This document shows positions 18,356-26,699 of a stretch of DNA of 46,930 nucleotides, one piece after another. This DNA is from CAZGCA01 sp964524145. Its GTDB lineage: Bacteria > Hydrogenedentota > CAZGCA01. How positions within the stretch are numbered: position 1 is the first letter of the stretch; the number at the start of each line of letters is the position of its first letter. Under the pieces are notes generated by a model. It worked only from the letters and a program-made list of their open reading frames with translations. It ran no database searches and was not told the origin of the DNA. The stretch covers positions 1-46,930 of the forward strand of contig CAZGCA010000048.1 of NCBI GenBank assembly GCA_964524145.1, written 5' to 3'. The translations under genes and the position numbers were made by a program.

Positions 18356-18971
18356 CAGGGCCAGATCGCCTGGCGCGAGGGGCCAATAACCTCGTCTCGA
18401 GGCTTGCCTTGAGTGATCGAACAGATCGTGCGACCCACCGTCACCGAAGACGGCCAACGGGCTCCGGGACTGCGGTTTGGTGATCCGCGCATCATGGCTC
18501 TGTTCCTGGCGATACCCTCCTCTGCCACGCGCTTCCGGCGAAAAGATGCGCATGACAACTCGACTCATTTGTTAAGCTTTGCCTTTATAAAGACGGCTCG
18601 AGTTCCAGCTTGAACGGGGACGGCTCTGTGAACGCACTCGACGTTCGGCTCGTCATCAACGCGGCGCTGGGGATCACGGGCTAGAAGGACAATGCGCGAG
18701 TTCCAACCTCGCCCAGAGCGCCTCATCGTGTGGTACCCAAAGCCTATCCTAATCCGGATAATTGTGAGATCATAACCCGCCAGAAATACCCCGATTCCGC
18801 TCTACTTTTGGCACTTACTGTGCACTTGCGAAATGGCAGATCTCGTGCCATAGGGTAACGGCCCAGGATGCCACAGCAAGTCGTGATGCGGAGGCGATGC
18901 CCAACAACTGAACATGCGGACTTTGTGTTTCTCGCTACACGGTGATTCGGCGAGGTCTACCAGGGAGTCAG
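18356..18971 (+). other. Intergenic region between operon 1 and the LacI gene (615 bases)
   Basis: No intact gene is seen. It holds the dockerin relic (18610-18684). About 90 bases on, a short string TCATAACCCG (18770-18779) resembles a tRNA-Met anticodon arm, and GGCACTTACTGTGCACTT (about 18811-18828) partly matches a sequence at 31247-31266. No convincing terminator with a T-run was found. Confidence 0.4.
18610..18684 (+). pseudogene. C-terminal dockerin-type (EF-hand) fragment
   Basis: The frame ending at TAG 18682-18684 reads LNGDGSVNALDVRLVINAAL then GITG-stop. It contains the calcium-loop pattern N-G-D-G-x-V-N-A-x-D and the V-x-L-V-I-N-A-A-L-G helix with which dockerin-like tails of large secreted proteins from planctomycete-like bacteria end. 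Upstream in the same frame the similarity fades within about ten codons (YKDGSSSS), so the rest of the gene is gone. It is a relic, the natural 3' end of a gene whose body is missing. Confidence 0.65.
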
Positions 18972-19979
18972 TCAGAGCCGCCGGACGGACTGCCGCTCAA
19001 TGAGTTTCGGCTCGATCTCTCGAGTCAAGATGCCTCCCCTGTTGTCCCGGTGAATAACCTCCAGGAGCAGTTCGGCGGCTACTCTGCCGAGTTGCTCTGG
19101 AAAGATCGAGACGGTCGTAAGCGGCGGCCCCATCACCCCGGCGAAATCTATCCCGTCAAAGCCGACCACACTCAGGTCATCGGGAATCTGCAACCCCAAT
19201 TCGTCCGCCGCGCGGTAGACGCCGATGGCCACCATGTCGTTGAAACACAACAACGCCGTCGGTCGCGAATCATGATTCTTCAACACCTCGATCGCTGCCT
19301 CGTACCCCGCTGAAGAGGTCTCGCCGGCATCCACGATAACAGCCTCGGGCACGGGGATGTCGTGTTCAATCAGACTTTCGACAAACCCCATCTTCCGCTC
19401 CTTGGCGCCGGCGGAGAACGAAGGTCCCCCTATGTGAGCGAGCCGACGGTGTCCTCGCTCAATAACATAGTCTGTGCCAAGCTTCATCGCGAGCCGGCTG
19501 TCGAAACCCACCGAATGGGTTTCCAGCCCCTCGAACTGCGTTTCACTTACCAGCGGAATGCCCTCGTCGAGGATCGTGCGGGCATGTTTGGCGTGCAGTC
19601 CTTCCGCCCCCTGGAGAATGATATAGCCGGCAGGCCGGTACGCTTGAAGGCTTGCCATCGTTTCGGGGTCGTCTTGGTCCTCGTGGCGGACACTGTGAAA
19701 CAGAATGTGATACCCTTCATGACCGAGCACCTCGTTGACACCCCTGAAAAACATCATGTGGAACGGGCTTCCTATGCTCGAGGCGAGCACTGCCACCATC
19801 CGAGAAAGCTCGCCCACCAACGATTTTGCTATTATTCCCGATTCATAGTTCTGCTCGCGGATGCACGCCAACACCTTCTGCCGGGTTTTCTCGCGTACGC
19901 CGGGCTTTCCGTTGAGTACGGCTGAAACCGTCGAGCGTGAGACGCCACACAGTTCTGCGAGTTTGGTTATCGTCACCAT
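18972..19979 (-). CDS. LacI-family transcriptional regulator
   Basis: The 335-aa protein starts VTITKLAELCGVSRSTVSAVLNG, a canonical LacI helix-turn-helix plus hinge helix (about 1-55). A periplasmic-binding-protein-like sugar domain follows (GYIILQGAEGLHAKHARTIL, HRRLAHIGGP, ALLCFNDMVAIGVYRAADELG, DLSVVGFDGIDFA). ATG 19979 places the HTH at the very N-terminus as usual; an upstream in-frame GTG at 20033 would add 18 unusual residues. AAGGAG lies about 12 bases upstream. It diverges from the prepilin-like gene and probably controls genes of region 2, sensing a sugar released by the local enzymes. Confidence 0.9.
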   Translation of the reverse strand: MVTITKLAELCGVSRSTVSAVLNGKPGVREKTRQKVLACIREQNYESGIIAKSLVGELSRMVAVLASSIGSPFHMMFFRGVNEVLGHEGYHILFHSVRHEDQDDPETMASLQAYRPAGYIILQGAEGLHAKHARTILDEGIPLVSETQFEGLETHSVGFDSRLAMKLGTDYVIERGHRRLAHIGGPSFSAGAKERKMGFVESLIEHDIPVPEAVIVDAGETSSAGYEAAIEVLKNHDSRPTALLCFNDMVAIGVYRAADELGLQIPDDLSVVGFDGIDFAGVMGPPLTTVSIFPEQLGRVAAELLLEVIHRDNRGGILTREIEPKLIERQSVRRL

Positions 19980-20085
19980 CGGTTCTGCGCTCTCCTTTCT
20001 CTCTCCTGATCCCAGGAGACCTGAGATTGCCACCCTGGCTCATCATCTCTGCGGTCCAGATGAGTATCTAGCTAAGTTGCTCATA

Positions 20086-20097
20086 TAACAGCTGTTA
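20086..20097. promoter_or_regulatory. Perfect 12-bp palindrome TAACAGCTGTTA, candidate LacI-family operator
   Basis: TAACAGCTGTTA is a perfect inverted repeat about 107 bases upstream of the lacI-type start and downstream of that gene's predicted promoter. Length and symmetry suit a LacI-family site, although the centre is GC rather than the common CG. Its location in the regulator's own leader fits autoregulation. A weaker palindrome TCAATTGA (20356-20363) lies just after the + strand -10 box. Confidence 0.4.
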
Positions 20098-20229
20098 CGT
20101 GCTCCTCGTCAAACTGAAGAGCAATGCTCATGTCAACATCTCGAGCAGCCACGGTCCACCAACTCCAATGCTTGCTGCGAATTCCGTAAGCCGCTCCAAA
20201 ACCGACAAGCGCAGCTTTCATTACCAGTT

Positions 20230-20258
20230 AGTATACACGATATCCATCAAAATTGCAA
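20230..20258 (-). promoter_or_regulatory. Predicted promoter of the LacI-family gene
   Basis: Read on the minus strand, TTGCAA (20258-20253) and TATACT (20235-20230) are 17 bases apart, a strong sigma70-type match. It would give a leader of about 245 bases that includes the 12-bp palindrome. Confidence 0.55.
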
Positions 20259-20318
20259 GCAAAATATTCCTCACAACCAACGATTTGGCACTCGCAGGAT
20301 CTCAGCCGAATTTTTTAC

Positions 20319-20347
20319 TTGACATTTGACGGATTTTATGGTTTAAT
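20319..20347 (+). promoter_or_regulatory. Predicted promoter of the prepilin-like gene
   Basis: A consensus -35 TTGACA (20319-20324) is followed after 17 bases by TTTAAT (20342-20347) in an AT-rich stretch that differs from the GC-rich surroundings. It would start transcription near 20354, about 136 bases before the ATG at 20490. Confidence 0.65.
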
Positions 20348-20445
20348 AAGAGTAGTCAATTGATGTAACGCTGGTAATGTAGAGAACACAAGGAGGCGGC
20401 AGGATGGGCAAAACGCACTACTAGATGGGGATGGATCGAAACGCA

Positions 20446-20462
20446 GGCGAACTGAGTTCGCC
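20446..20462 (+). promoter_or_regulatory. Perfect hairpin GGCGAAC-TGA-GTTCGCC in the prepilin leader
   Basis: A 7-bp perfect stem with a 3-base loop lies 14 bases before the AAGGAG ribosome site of the prepilin-like gene. It could be an operator or an mRNA-stabilising stem. It has no T-run, so it is not a classical terminator. Confidence 0.4.
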
Positions 20463-20489
20463 GAACAACAATGACAAGGAGTGACGAAG

Positions 20490-21440
20490 ATGAGAACGAA
20501 ACGAGACGGATTCACGCTGATAGAGTTGCTGGTGGTGATCGCGATCATCGGCATACTCGCAGCGATTCTGCTCCCGGCACTTTCCCGTGCGCGAGAAGCT
20601 GCGCGACGCGCATCGTGCGCAAACAACCTGAAACAGTGGGGGCTCATCTACAAGATGTACGCCAACGAATGGAACGGCCGGTTCCCACCGATGCAGGCTG
20701 GTTACTTCCCTGACGCAACCGGCGCCTTAAGTGGCCCCCTCGCTCAGGGTGGCCCTTATGGGGACCTGGGTTTCGGGCCGGCACTGATCTCGGTCTACCC
20801 GGAGTACCTTACCGATGTGAAGATCCTGTTCTGCCCGTCGGACGCTTCGACGCCTCAGTACCTTGACATGCAATCCGACGAGGACGGGAGCCTTTGCGGT
20901 GCCCCGGCCGCATCATGCACCGCGTATTATTCGTGGCACGGTTCCGCTTGCATACGCGGTAACGATACCAGCTACTTCTACACAGGATGGTTGTTTGACC
21001 AGATTACCGAAGACGACGATCAGCTTACGTACGAGGGAGAACAGGTCCCCGCCCAGTTCGTCAAGTGGATCGGTGCGATCCAAGTCGGGTCAATCTTTGC
21101 ACCTGTGGTGCCTGGTCTGTCGGCGTATGTGGACCAGGATGTCACTGTCACCGAGGGGGATGGCAACGCCGGCGGCAGCACGATCTACCGACTTCGCGAA
21201 GGGATCGAGCGCTTTCTGATCACCGACATCAACAACCCTGCGTCGAGTGCTGTGGCGCAGAGCGAGGTCTGGATCATGAGCGACTCGGTCGCGACGAGAG
21301 CCAGCGCGTTCAGCCACGTCCCGGGCGGCGCAAATGTGCTCTACATGGACGGACACGTCGAATTCGTGAAGTATCCCGGCAAACCGCCGGTCACGCCGGG
21401 CGTGGCGACGGTAGTAGGCGTTACGGCAACCGACTTCTGA
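20490..21440 (+). CDS. Prepilin-like DUF1559 (H-X9-DG family) protein
   Basis: The 316-aa protein has a type IV prepilin leader: RDGFTLIELLVVIAIIGILA, with cleavage expected between G and F and E at +5. The DUF1559 body follows (LLPALSRAREAARRASCANNLKQWG), and near the C-terminus HVPGGANVLYMDGHVEF, the H-X9-DG element seen in expanded paralogue families of Planctomycetes, Lentisphaerae and relatives. In this copy ten residues, not nine, separate H and DG. ATG 20490 has AAGGAG eight bases upstream. Such proteins are thought to be pseudopilins, often beside LacI/GntR regulators and glycan genes; their exact job is unknown. A hairpin terminator candidate follows. Confidence 0.9.
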   Translation: MRTKRDGFTLIELLVVIAIIGILAAILLPALSRAREAARRASCANNLKQWGLIYKMYANEWNGRFPPMQAGYFPDATGALSGPLAQGGPYGDLGFGPALISVYPEYLTDVKILFCPSDASTPQYLDMQSDEDGSLCGAPAASCTAYYSWHGSACIRGNDTSYFYTGWLFDQITEDDDQLTYEGEQVPAQFVKWIGAIQVGSIFAPVVPGLSAYVDQDVTVTEGDGNAGGSTIYRLREGIERFLITDINNPASSAVAQSEVWIMSDSVATRASAFSHVPGGANVLYMDGHVEFVKYPGKPPVTPGVATVVGVTATDF

Positions 21441-21771
21441 GGCAGCACTTTCGCGGTTCCCGGCAGGGGCGGAGTCGGCAAGATGGCGGGTGTGATTGGA
21501 GTCATTTCGCCAGATTCTCTCGACGGATAGACAGAAACTGCAAGGCAAGGTGGAAGGCTGGCCGTGACGCGGCCCAGCCTTCCCCGCCCGGCCGATTGTG
21601 GTGGGCATGTCTTCCGGGAGATCCCGCACGCAACGTCAAGAACAAATGTGACCGTTGGCTCCCGGGGGCGTCTCTTCCGAATTCACCGCACGTAGAGTGA
21701 GATATGACAGAGAACATGTCGCGATACGCCGGACACAAGGGCGCGACACACAAACGATAGAGGTTGGTTCA
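21441..21771 (+). other. Intergenic region between prepilin-like gene and GH42 gene
   Basis: The region is 331 bases long and contains the hairpin at 21552-21583. I see no further gene. GAGG at 21760-21763 is the ribosome site for GH42. Confidence 0.5.
21552..21583 (+). terminator. Strong hairpin, probable transcription terminator
   Basis: GGAAGGCTGG (21552-21561) pairs perfectly with CCAGCCTTCC (21574-21583), extended inward by CCG/CGG. It lies about 110 bases after the prepilin-like stop. The following bases are C-rich rather than T-rich, so termination would be atypical. Confidence 0.5.
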
Positions 21772-23805
21772 ATGGCTCGTTTCAGCCCGCCCTATTTGGG
21801 CGCAGCATATTACCCCGAGGCGTGGCCGCCCGAGCAGGTCGATGAAGACATCCGGTTGATGCTCGATGCGGGCATAAACGTCGTGCGAATCGCCGAATTC
21901 GCATGGAGCAGCGTGGAACCCGAAGAGGACCGGGTCGAACTCGATTGGCTCCGCCGCATTGTGGATAAGCTCGGCGAGGCCGGCATCGCAACGATCATGT
22001 GTACGCCATCGTGTACGCCGCCTGCCTGGCTGACCCAGAAGTACCCCGAGGTGGTAGTCGTCGACTATGATGGTGTCAAGGCACAACACGGCTCCCGCCG
22101 TCACGTCTGCCCGAACAACCCTGTGTACCGGGACCATTGCGCGCGAATCACGGTGAAGTTGGCAGAGGCTTTTGGAAAGGACGATCGGGTTATTGGCTGG
22201 CAGATCGACAACGAGGTCTATCTCTGGAAGGACTGGGGATGTTATTGTGACCTGTGTGTGCGCACCTTCCGGGAAAAGCTCGAGCAGACGTTCGGCACGA
22301 TCGAGGCGCTGAACGCCGCCTGGGGCACAAACGTATGGAGCCAGACATACCAGTCGTTCGCGCAGGTTCCCTCGCCGCGTCCTGACGTGTGGCATCATCC
22401 GTCACTGTTGACCGCCTGGATACTCTTTCAAAATGAGAGCCTTGTGCAGTATATTTGGCATCAGGCCGACATGCTGCACAGACATGTCTCCCAACCGGTC
22501 GGCACAGACATGATGCCGTTTCTGGGGTTGAGCTACGAGCAGACGCATCGCAGGCTGGATCTCGTCCAGTACAACCACTACGACACCATGGAAACTCTGT
22601 GGAAGCAGGTGTTCTGGATGGACTATGTGCGGCCGTTCAAGGACGTGCCGTTCTGGAATACCGAGACGGCCACATGTTGGAACGGCGGCGTCACGGCCAC
22701 CGGGTTCAAGGATCCGGGCTTCTGCAGGGCCAACTCGTGGCTGCCGATTGCGCTCGGCGGTGAGGCCAACCTGTACTGGCTCTGGCGGGCGCACTGGAGC
22801 GGTCAGGAAGTGATGCACGGCTCTGTGGTTTCCAGCTCAGGCCGACCGCTTCACATCATCGACGAAGTGCGAGAAGTATCCAGAGGGTATAAGGACTCTG
22901 CCGAGTTCATCAACGGTACCAGGCCCACTCCGCCGGGCGTGGCCATGCAACTGTCCACCGTGGCCTGGACCCAGTTCCGGTTCCAGCCTATGGTCCAGGG
23001 TTTCGACTACCTCGAGTACAGTATCAACCGCGCGTACAGGCCCCTGATGGACGTGCACCTGCGCGCGGACATTATCGATCCGGCCGCCTCGCTCGAACCC
23101 TACCGGCTACTGTTCTCGCCTTTCCTGCCGTCTATTGACGAATCGGGACTTCGCGAACGCCTCTTCGCTTGGATCGAGAACGGCGGGACGTGGGTCGTCG
23201 GGCCTTTCTCTGACGTTCGCACATTGGTGGGCACGAAACCCGTGCATGCACCGTTCACCTGCATCGAGGAATGGGCCCGTGTCTTCTGCAAATACGAAGT
23301 GCCCGGCGTCCCCCGTGACCTCGAGATTGAATGGAGCGACGGGAGATCGTCGCACGGTTCGCTGTGGAATTCCGGGTTCGAGCTTCGCGGCGCCGAAGCG
23401 CTTGCCACGTATAGCGACGGGCCTCTGGAAGGACTTGCAGCCGTTACCGAAACACAGGTCGGAGAAGGAAGGATTGTCGTGTTGGGGACACTGCCAATCG
23501 CGGAGGATCTGCAGACGCTTATGCTCAAGCTTGCGGCCCAATGCGATATCCAACCCGCTGCCGAAGCTACGCCAAACGTGCTCGTCGTACCGCGTGACGG
23601 CAGCGCCGGCAACGGTGCGATTGTGGTCGAACTTCACAACAGTCCGGGGACGATTGTGCTGCCGGGCGCAGCGCACGACTTGCTTTCTCGTGAGACCTAC
23701 TCGGGCGAGGTCGAGATACGACCCTACCAGGTGATGGTTTTGTGTCCGCTCACAAAATCGGAGACGGCACAAAAACCCGTTTCCCGGGAGTTGACTCGAG
23801 CGTGA
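21772..23805 (+). CDS. GH42 beta-galactosidase family protein
   Basis: The 677-aa protein has no signal peptide and is likely cytoplasmic. It has the GH42 TIM barrel (about 5-390: LGAAYYPEAWPPEQVDEDI, NVVRIAEFAWSSVEP, TPSCTPPAWL, CPNNPVYRDH). GWQIDNEV gives acid/base E148, and FWNTETAT the nucleophile E298. A trimerisation-type Rossmann domain (about 400-610) and a short C-terminal beta domain follow. GH42 members release beta-galactose or alpha-L-arabinopyranose from oligosaccharides. ATG 21772 starts at the conserved N-terminus with GAGG eight bases upstream; the open frame extending further upstream covers the terminator and is not coding. Together with the CUT1 importer it suggests intracellular processing of imported oligosaccharides. 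Confidence 0.92.
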   Translation: MARFSPPYLGAAYYPEAWPPEQVDEDIRLMLDAGINVVRIAEFAWSSVEPEEDRVELDWLRRIVDKLGEAGIATIMCTPSCTPPAWLTQKYPEVVVVDYDGVKAQHGSRRHVCPNNPVYRDHCARITVKLAEAFGKDDRVIGWQIDNEVYLWKDWGCYCDLCVRTFREKLEQTFGTIEALNAAWGTNVWSQTYQSFAQVPSPRPDVWHHPSLLTAWILFQNESLVQYIWHQADMLHRHVSQPVGTDMMPFLGLSYEQTHRRLDLVQYNHYDTMETLWKQVFWMDYVRPFKDVPFWNTETATCWNGGVTATGFKDPGFCRANSWLPIALGGEANLYWLWRAHWSGQEVMHGSVVSSSGRPLHIIDEVREVSRGYKDSAEFINGTRPTPPGVAMQLSTVAWTQFRFQPMVQGFDYLEYSINRAYRPLMDVHLRADIIDPAASLEPYRLLFSPFLPSIDESGLRERLFAWIENGGTWVVGPFSDVRTLVGTKPVHAPFTCIEEWARVFCKYEVPGVPRDLEIEWSDGRSSHGSLWNSGFELRGAEALATYSDGPLEGLAAVTETQVGEGRIVVLGTLPIAEDLQTLMLKLAAQCDIQPAAEATPNVLVVPRDGSAGNGAIVVELHNSPGTIVLPGAAHDLLSRETYSGEVEIRPYQVMVLCPLTKSETAQKPVSRELTRA

Positions 23806-24125
23806 CCAGCCGCGCAAATGCTGCCTGGATCTGGGCGCGACAGAAGGCCGGACCGCAGATGTCGGTCGAGCGGCCACGTACGTAAGGCTTAGACAAGTAT
23901 GAAACATGACCCGTTGCGAATTGTCCCACGAGACCATGATCCATGGGCCGCAACAGCAGGTCCTTTTCCGAGCCGAACTCACGCTCGTCCTCGGCCAACC
24001 CGCGCGGGACGACCTCGAGCTTGGTGCCGACGAGTATCTCCAGAAGTACTTCGGTATGTTGGGCCCGGTATCGACTTGATTCCACGCAACGAAAAGGCGG
24101 AATTCAAAGGAGAAAGGTCAAAAAG
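23806..24125. other. Intergenic region with possible gene debris
   Basis: This 320-base gap holds overlapping codon-aligned open frames on both strands. The minus frame from 24085 reads HTEVLLEILVGTKLEVVPRG onward, and the plus frame from 23907 ends DLELGADEYLQKYFG. Both look more protein-like and GC3-rich than random between about 23950 and 24080, but I recognise neither. It may be a scrap of a decayed gene. Confidence 0.3.
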
Positions 24126-25508
24126 ATGATTACGCCGCGTATAGGATTCATTGTCTACGGGGTGCATAAGGACGGTTTGACCGACCCGCTTGGAGCACCC
24201 TTCATCGACGAGGCACTTATCGCGCGATCGAAGGATGCCCTGCGGCAACAGGGTATCGATCCGATCGAACACGACACCGTGATCGCCACCAAGGCCGAGG
24301 CCTACGCGGCGTTGAAACGGATGAAGGACGACGACGCGATAGACGGCGTCGTGTTGTTCTCGGGGACATGGGTGTGGGCGGCGCACCTGGTCGCAGCGAT
24401 CCGGGATTTCGCCCAAACCGGCAAGGGGTTGGTGCTGTGGACACATCCGGGCTCCCAGGGCTGGCGGCCCGTCGGCGGCCTCGTGATGCACGGGGCGCTG
24501 CTCGAGATCGGAATCCCGCACCGCTTCGTCTATGGGGCCGCGGACGACGCGAAGGCCCTAAATCGGATTGCTGGCTATTGCCGCGCGGCGCATCTTAAAA
24601 ACTGGTTGAACCTGTCAACCGTGGGGACATTCGGAGGCCGCGGCATGGGGCAGACCTGCGGCGTGGCAGACCCGTCGCAATGGATGCGTCAATTTGGCGT
24701 GGACATCGATTCACGGGACACGACGCAACTTATCCGGACGGCCGAGGCCGTTACAGCGCAGGAACTGGAGGAACTCGAACCGCGGGTGAAGAAGCTCTTT
24801 GGCCGGACGCCGGAACGGAGCGTAATCAACGAGCGGTCTATGCGGCTGTACCTGGCAATACGCACGCTTGTGAAGGCCAACGAATGGGATTGGTACACGA
24901 TTCAGTCATTCCCGGGGATGGCCGACGATTACGCCGCTACGTGTTTTGCGCAGAGCATGATGTTGGAGGACGGATGCCCCACGTCAACGCTGGGCGATTT
25001 TAACACGGGGCTGACGGTGCTGCTGCTGACGCTCTTGAGTAAGGAGCGCGTCTATTACGGTGACCTGCAGCATATCGACACGAAGACCAACGAGATCAAG
25101 ATCATCGGCGACGGGGCGTGCCCGCCGTCGTTGGCGGGAAGACTGGGTCCGGCAGGCTTTGCGGTACACGGCATTCCCACGGAAGGTGAGGCCGGGGGCC
25201 TGTCGGTGGAGCTCGTGTGCAAGGTGGGCGAAGGGGTGCTGGCGCGGCTGGGGCGGGTGAACGGCGAATTCGTGATGGTCCTGTCGCGGTGTTCGATTAC
25301 CGAGCCGCCCGCAGATTCCCTCGATGCACGGCGTCGGGAGTGCGGGATACCGTTCTGGCCGCACGGGTTTGTCAAGGCGCACTGCGATATCGGGGCACTA
25401 CTCGATGCCTGGAACAACGAGTATGCTTGCCTGGGCTATGGGGACGGCCTTTATCCCGCGCTGGTGGACTTCTGCGAGCTGACCGGCATTCAGGCCATTG
25501 CGCTGTGA
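24126..25508 (+). CDS. L-fucose/L-arabinose isomerase-like protein with an altered metal site
   Basis: The 460-aa cytoplasmic protein has the two Rossmann-like N-terminal domains of the fucose/arabinose isomerase superfamily (RIGFIVYGVHKDG, IDGVVLFSGTWVWAAHLVAA) and the C-terminal alpha/beta plus beta-barrel part. In E. coli FucI the metal ligands are E337, D361 and H528. Aligning the TEND...FADV segment with TLGDFNTG...YYGD here puts Leu289 at the E337 position, D313 at the D361 position, exactly 24 residues later, and H419 near H528. One carboxylate ligand thus seems lost, so isomerase activity is uncertain; another sugar conversion is possible. ATG 24126 has AGAAAGG upstream. Context is GH42, a sugar importer and GH172. 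Confidence 0.72.
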   Translation: MITPRIGFIVYGVHKDGLTDPLGAPFIDEALIARSKDALRQQGIDPIEHDTVIATKAEAYAALKRMKDDDAIDGVVLFSGTWVWAAHLVAAIRDFAQTGKGLVLWTHPGSQGWRPVGGLVMHGALLEIGIPHRFVYGAADDAKALNRIAGYCRAAHLKNWLNLSTVGTFGGRGMGQTCGVADPSQWMRQFGVDIDSRDTTQLIRTAEAVTAQELEELEPRVKKLFGRTPERSVINERSMRLYLAIRTLVKANEWDWYTIQSFPGMADDYAATCFAQSMMLEDGCPTSTLGDFNTGLTVLLLTLLSKERVYYGDLQHIDTKTNEIKIIGDGACPPSLAGRLGPAGFAVHGIPTEGEAGGLSVELVCKVGEGVLARLGRVNGEFVMVLSRCSITEPPADSLDARRRECGIPFWPHGFVKAHCDIGALLDAWNNEYACLGYGDGLYPALVDFCELTGIQAIAL

Positions 25509-25798
25509 CGGTGCTGCCCAAACGAACGTGACACGAGGCCGGTGGTTGTTGATCGAGATGGCACGCAAGGCTTACAAAAGGCACGATGGAACTTTGTTCC
25601 GCGCCGAATTCACTTCGTGGCGTGGTTCGTGGTCGGATAGACACGCGGGGGCGTTCGTCAGCCTGTCCCCCACATACGGTATCAAACCGCATTTACATGC
25701 GGAGAACGTTGTCGCCTTTATTTTCATTGCAGCTGTCGTGTATAACAATCGATAGGAATACCTGAGTCGGTGAGCACTCATCTGACGGAGGCAGTTGA
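25509..25798 (+). other. Leader of the sugar ABC transporter operon
   Basis: This is a 290-base gap with no gene. It holds an inverted repeat CCGCAT-TTAC-ATGCGG (25687-25702), a REP-like GCCTGTCCCC (25661-25670) and a TATAAC string (25741-25746) that could be a -10 box, though no good -35 lies at the right distance. GGAGG (25787-25791) is the ribosome site of the permease gene. Confidence 0.35.
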
Positions 25799-26662
25799 AT
25801 GAGAAAGGACTGGAAAGGTTACGCGTTTATCAGCCCGTGGCTCCTGGGGTTTGTGGTCTTTACTGCTGTGCCGTTTCTGGCGAGCATTTACCTTTCTTTT
25901 ACGCGGTACGACATCGTGTCAGCCCCGGTGTGGGTCGGGTCGGCGAATTACGATAGACTTCTTACAGGGGATCCCCTCTTCTGGAAGTCGTTGGGGATTA
26001 CGTTCAAATACGCGCTCGTCGCGGTGCCGGTGGGCATTATTGCCGGGGTTGGTCTTGCGCTTCTGCTCAATCTCGAGATTGCGGGAATCAGCGTATACCG
26101 CACGGTCTTCTATATCCCGGCAATCGTCCCCGTGGTGGCCACATCGGTCATCTTCGTCTGGATCCTGAACCCGCAGATCGGGCTCGTGAACGGGATTCTG
26201 GACCGTTTCGGCATAACCGGTCCGGCATGGTTACAGGATACGCGATGGGCGTTCTGGTCCCTGGTGTTCATGTCGTTGTGGGCAGTGGGCGGGAGTATGA
26301 TCATCTATCTTGCCGGGCTGAAAGACATTCCCGCGACGCTCTATGAGGCTGCCCTCATAGACGGGGCGGGCGCGTGGCAGCGGACGCGCCACGTGACGTT
26401 GCCGATGATCACGCCCGTAATATTCTTCAACCTCGTCATGGGGGTGATATGGTCGTTCCAGTATTTCACCCAAGCCTACATTATGACCCAAGGCGGCCCC
26501 GATGACAGCACACGCTTCTACGCACTCTATCTGTTCAACCGTGCGTGGCGGTATCTCGACATGGGCTATGCAAGCGCGATGGCCTGGATCTTGTTCGTGG
26601 TCGTGATGCTGTTCACGCTCGCGATTTTCCGTACGCACCAGCGCTGGGTCCACTATGGTTAA
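25799..26662 (+). CDS. CUT1-type sugar ABC transporter permease (MalF/UgpA-like)
   Basis: The 287-aa protein has six predicted membrane helices starting WLLGFVVFTAVPFLASIYLSF, and the coupling motif YEAALIDGAGAWQRTRHVTLPMITP typical of MalF/UgpA-like permeases. GGAGG lies seven bases before ATG 25799. It is the first of three genes for one importer (permease, binding protein, permease). The set lacks an ATPase gene, so a shared MsmX-like ATPase encoded elsewhere is expected, as known for many CUT1 systems. Confidence 0.92.
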   Translation: MRKDWKGYAFISPWLLGFVVFTAVPFLASIYLSFTRYDIVSAPVWVGSANYDRLLTGDPLFWKSLGITFKYALVAVPVGIIAGVGLALLLNLEIAGISVYRTVFYIPAIVPVVATSVIFVWILNPQIGLVNGILDRFGITGPAWLQDTRWAFWSLVFMSLWAVGGSMIIYLAGLKDIPATLYEAALIDGAGAWQRTRHVTLPMITPVIFFNLVMGVIWSFQYFTQAYIMTQGGPDDSTRFYALYLFNRAWRYLDMGYASAMAWILFVVVMLFTLAIFRTHQRWVHYG

Positions 26663-26699
26663 CCAGATGACGCGCCGTGGATATGCGGATTGTTGAGCG

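Noticed and set aside
23943..24125. 61-residue N-terminal extension of the isomerase-like protein
   Set aside because: The extension is Ser/Arg-rich and unlike the family; ATG 24126 with AGAAAGG begins at the conserved RIGF strand.
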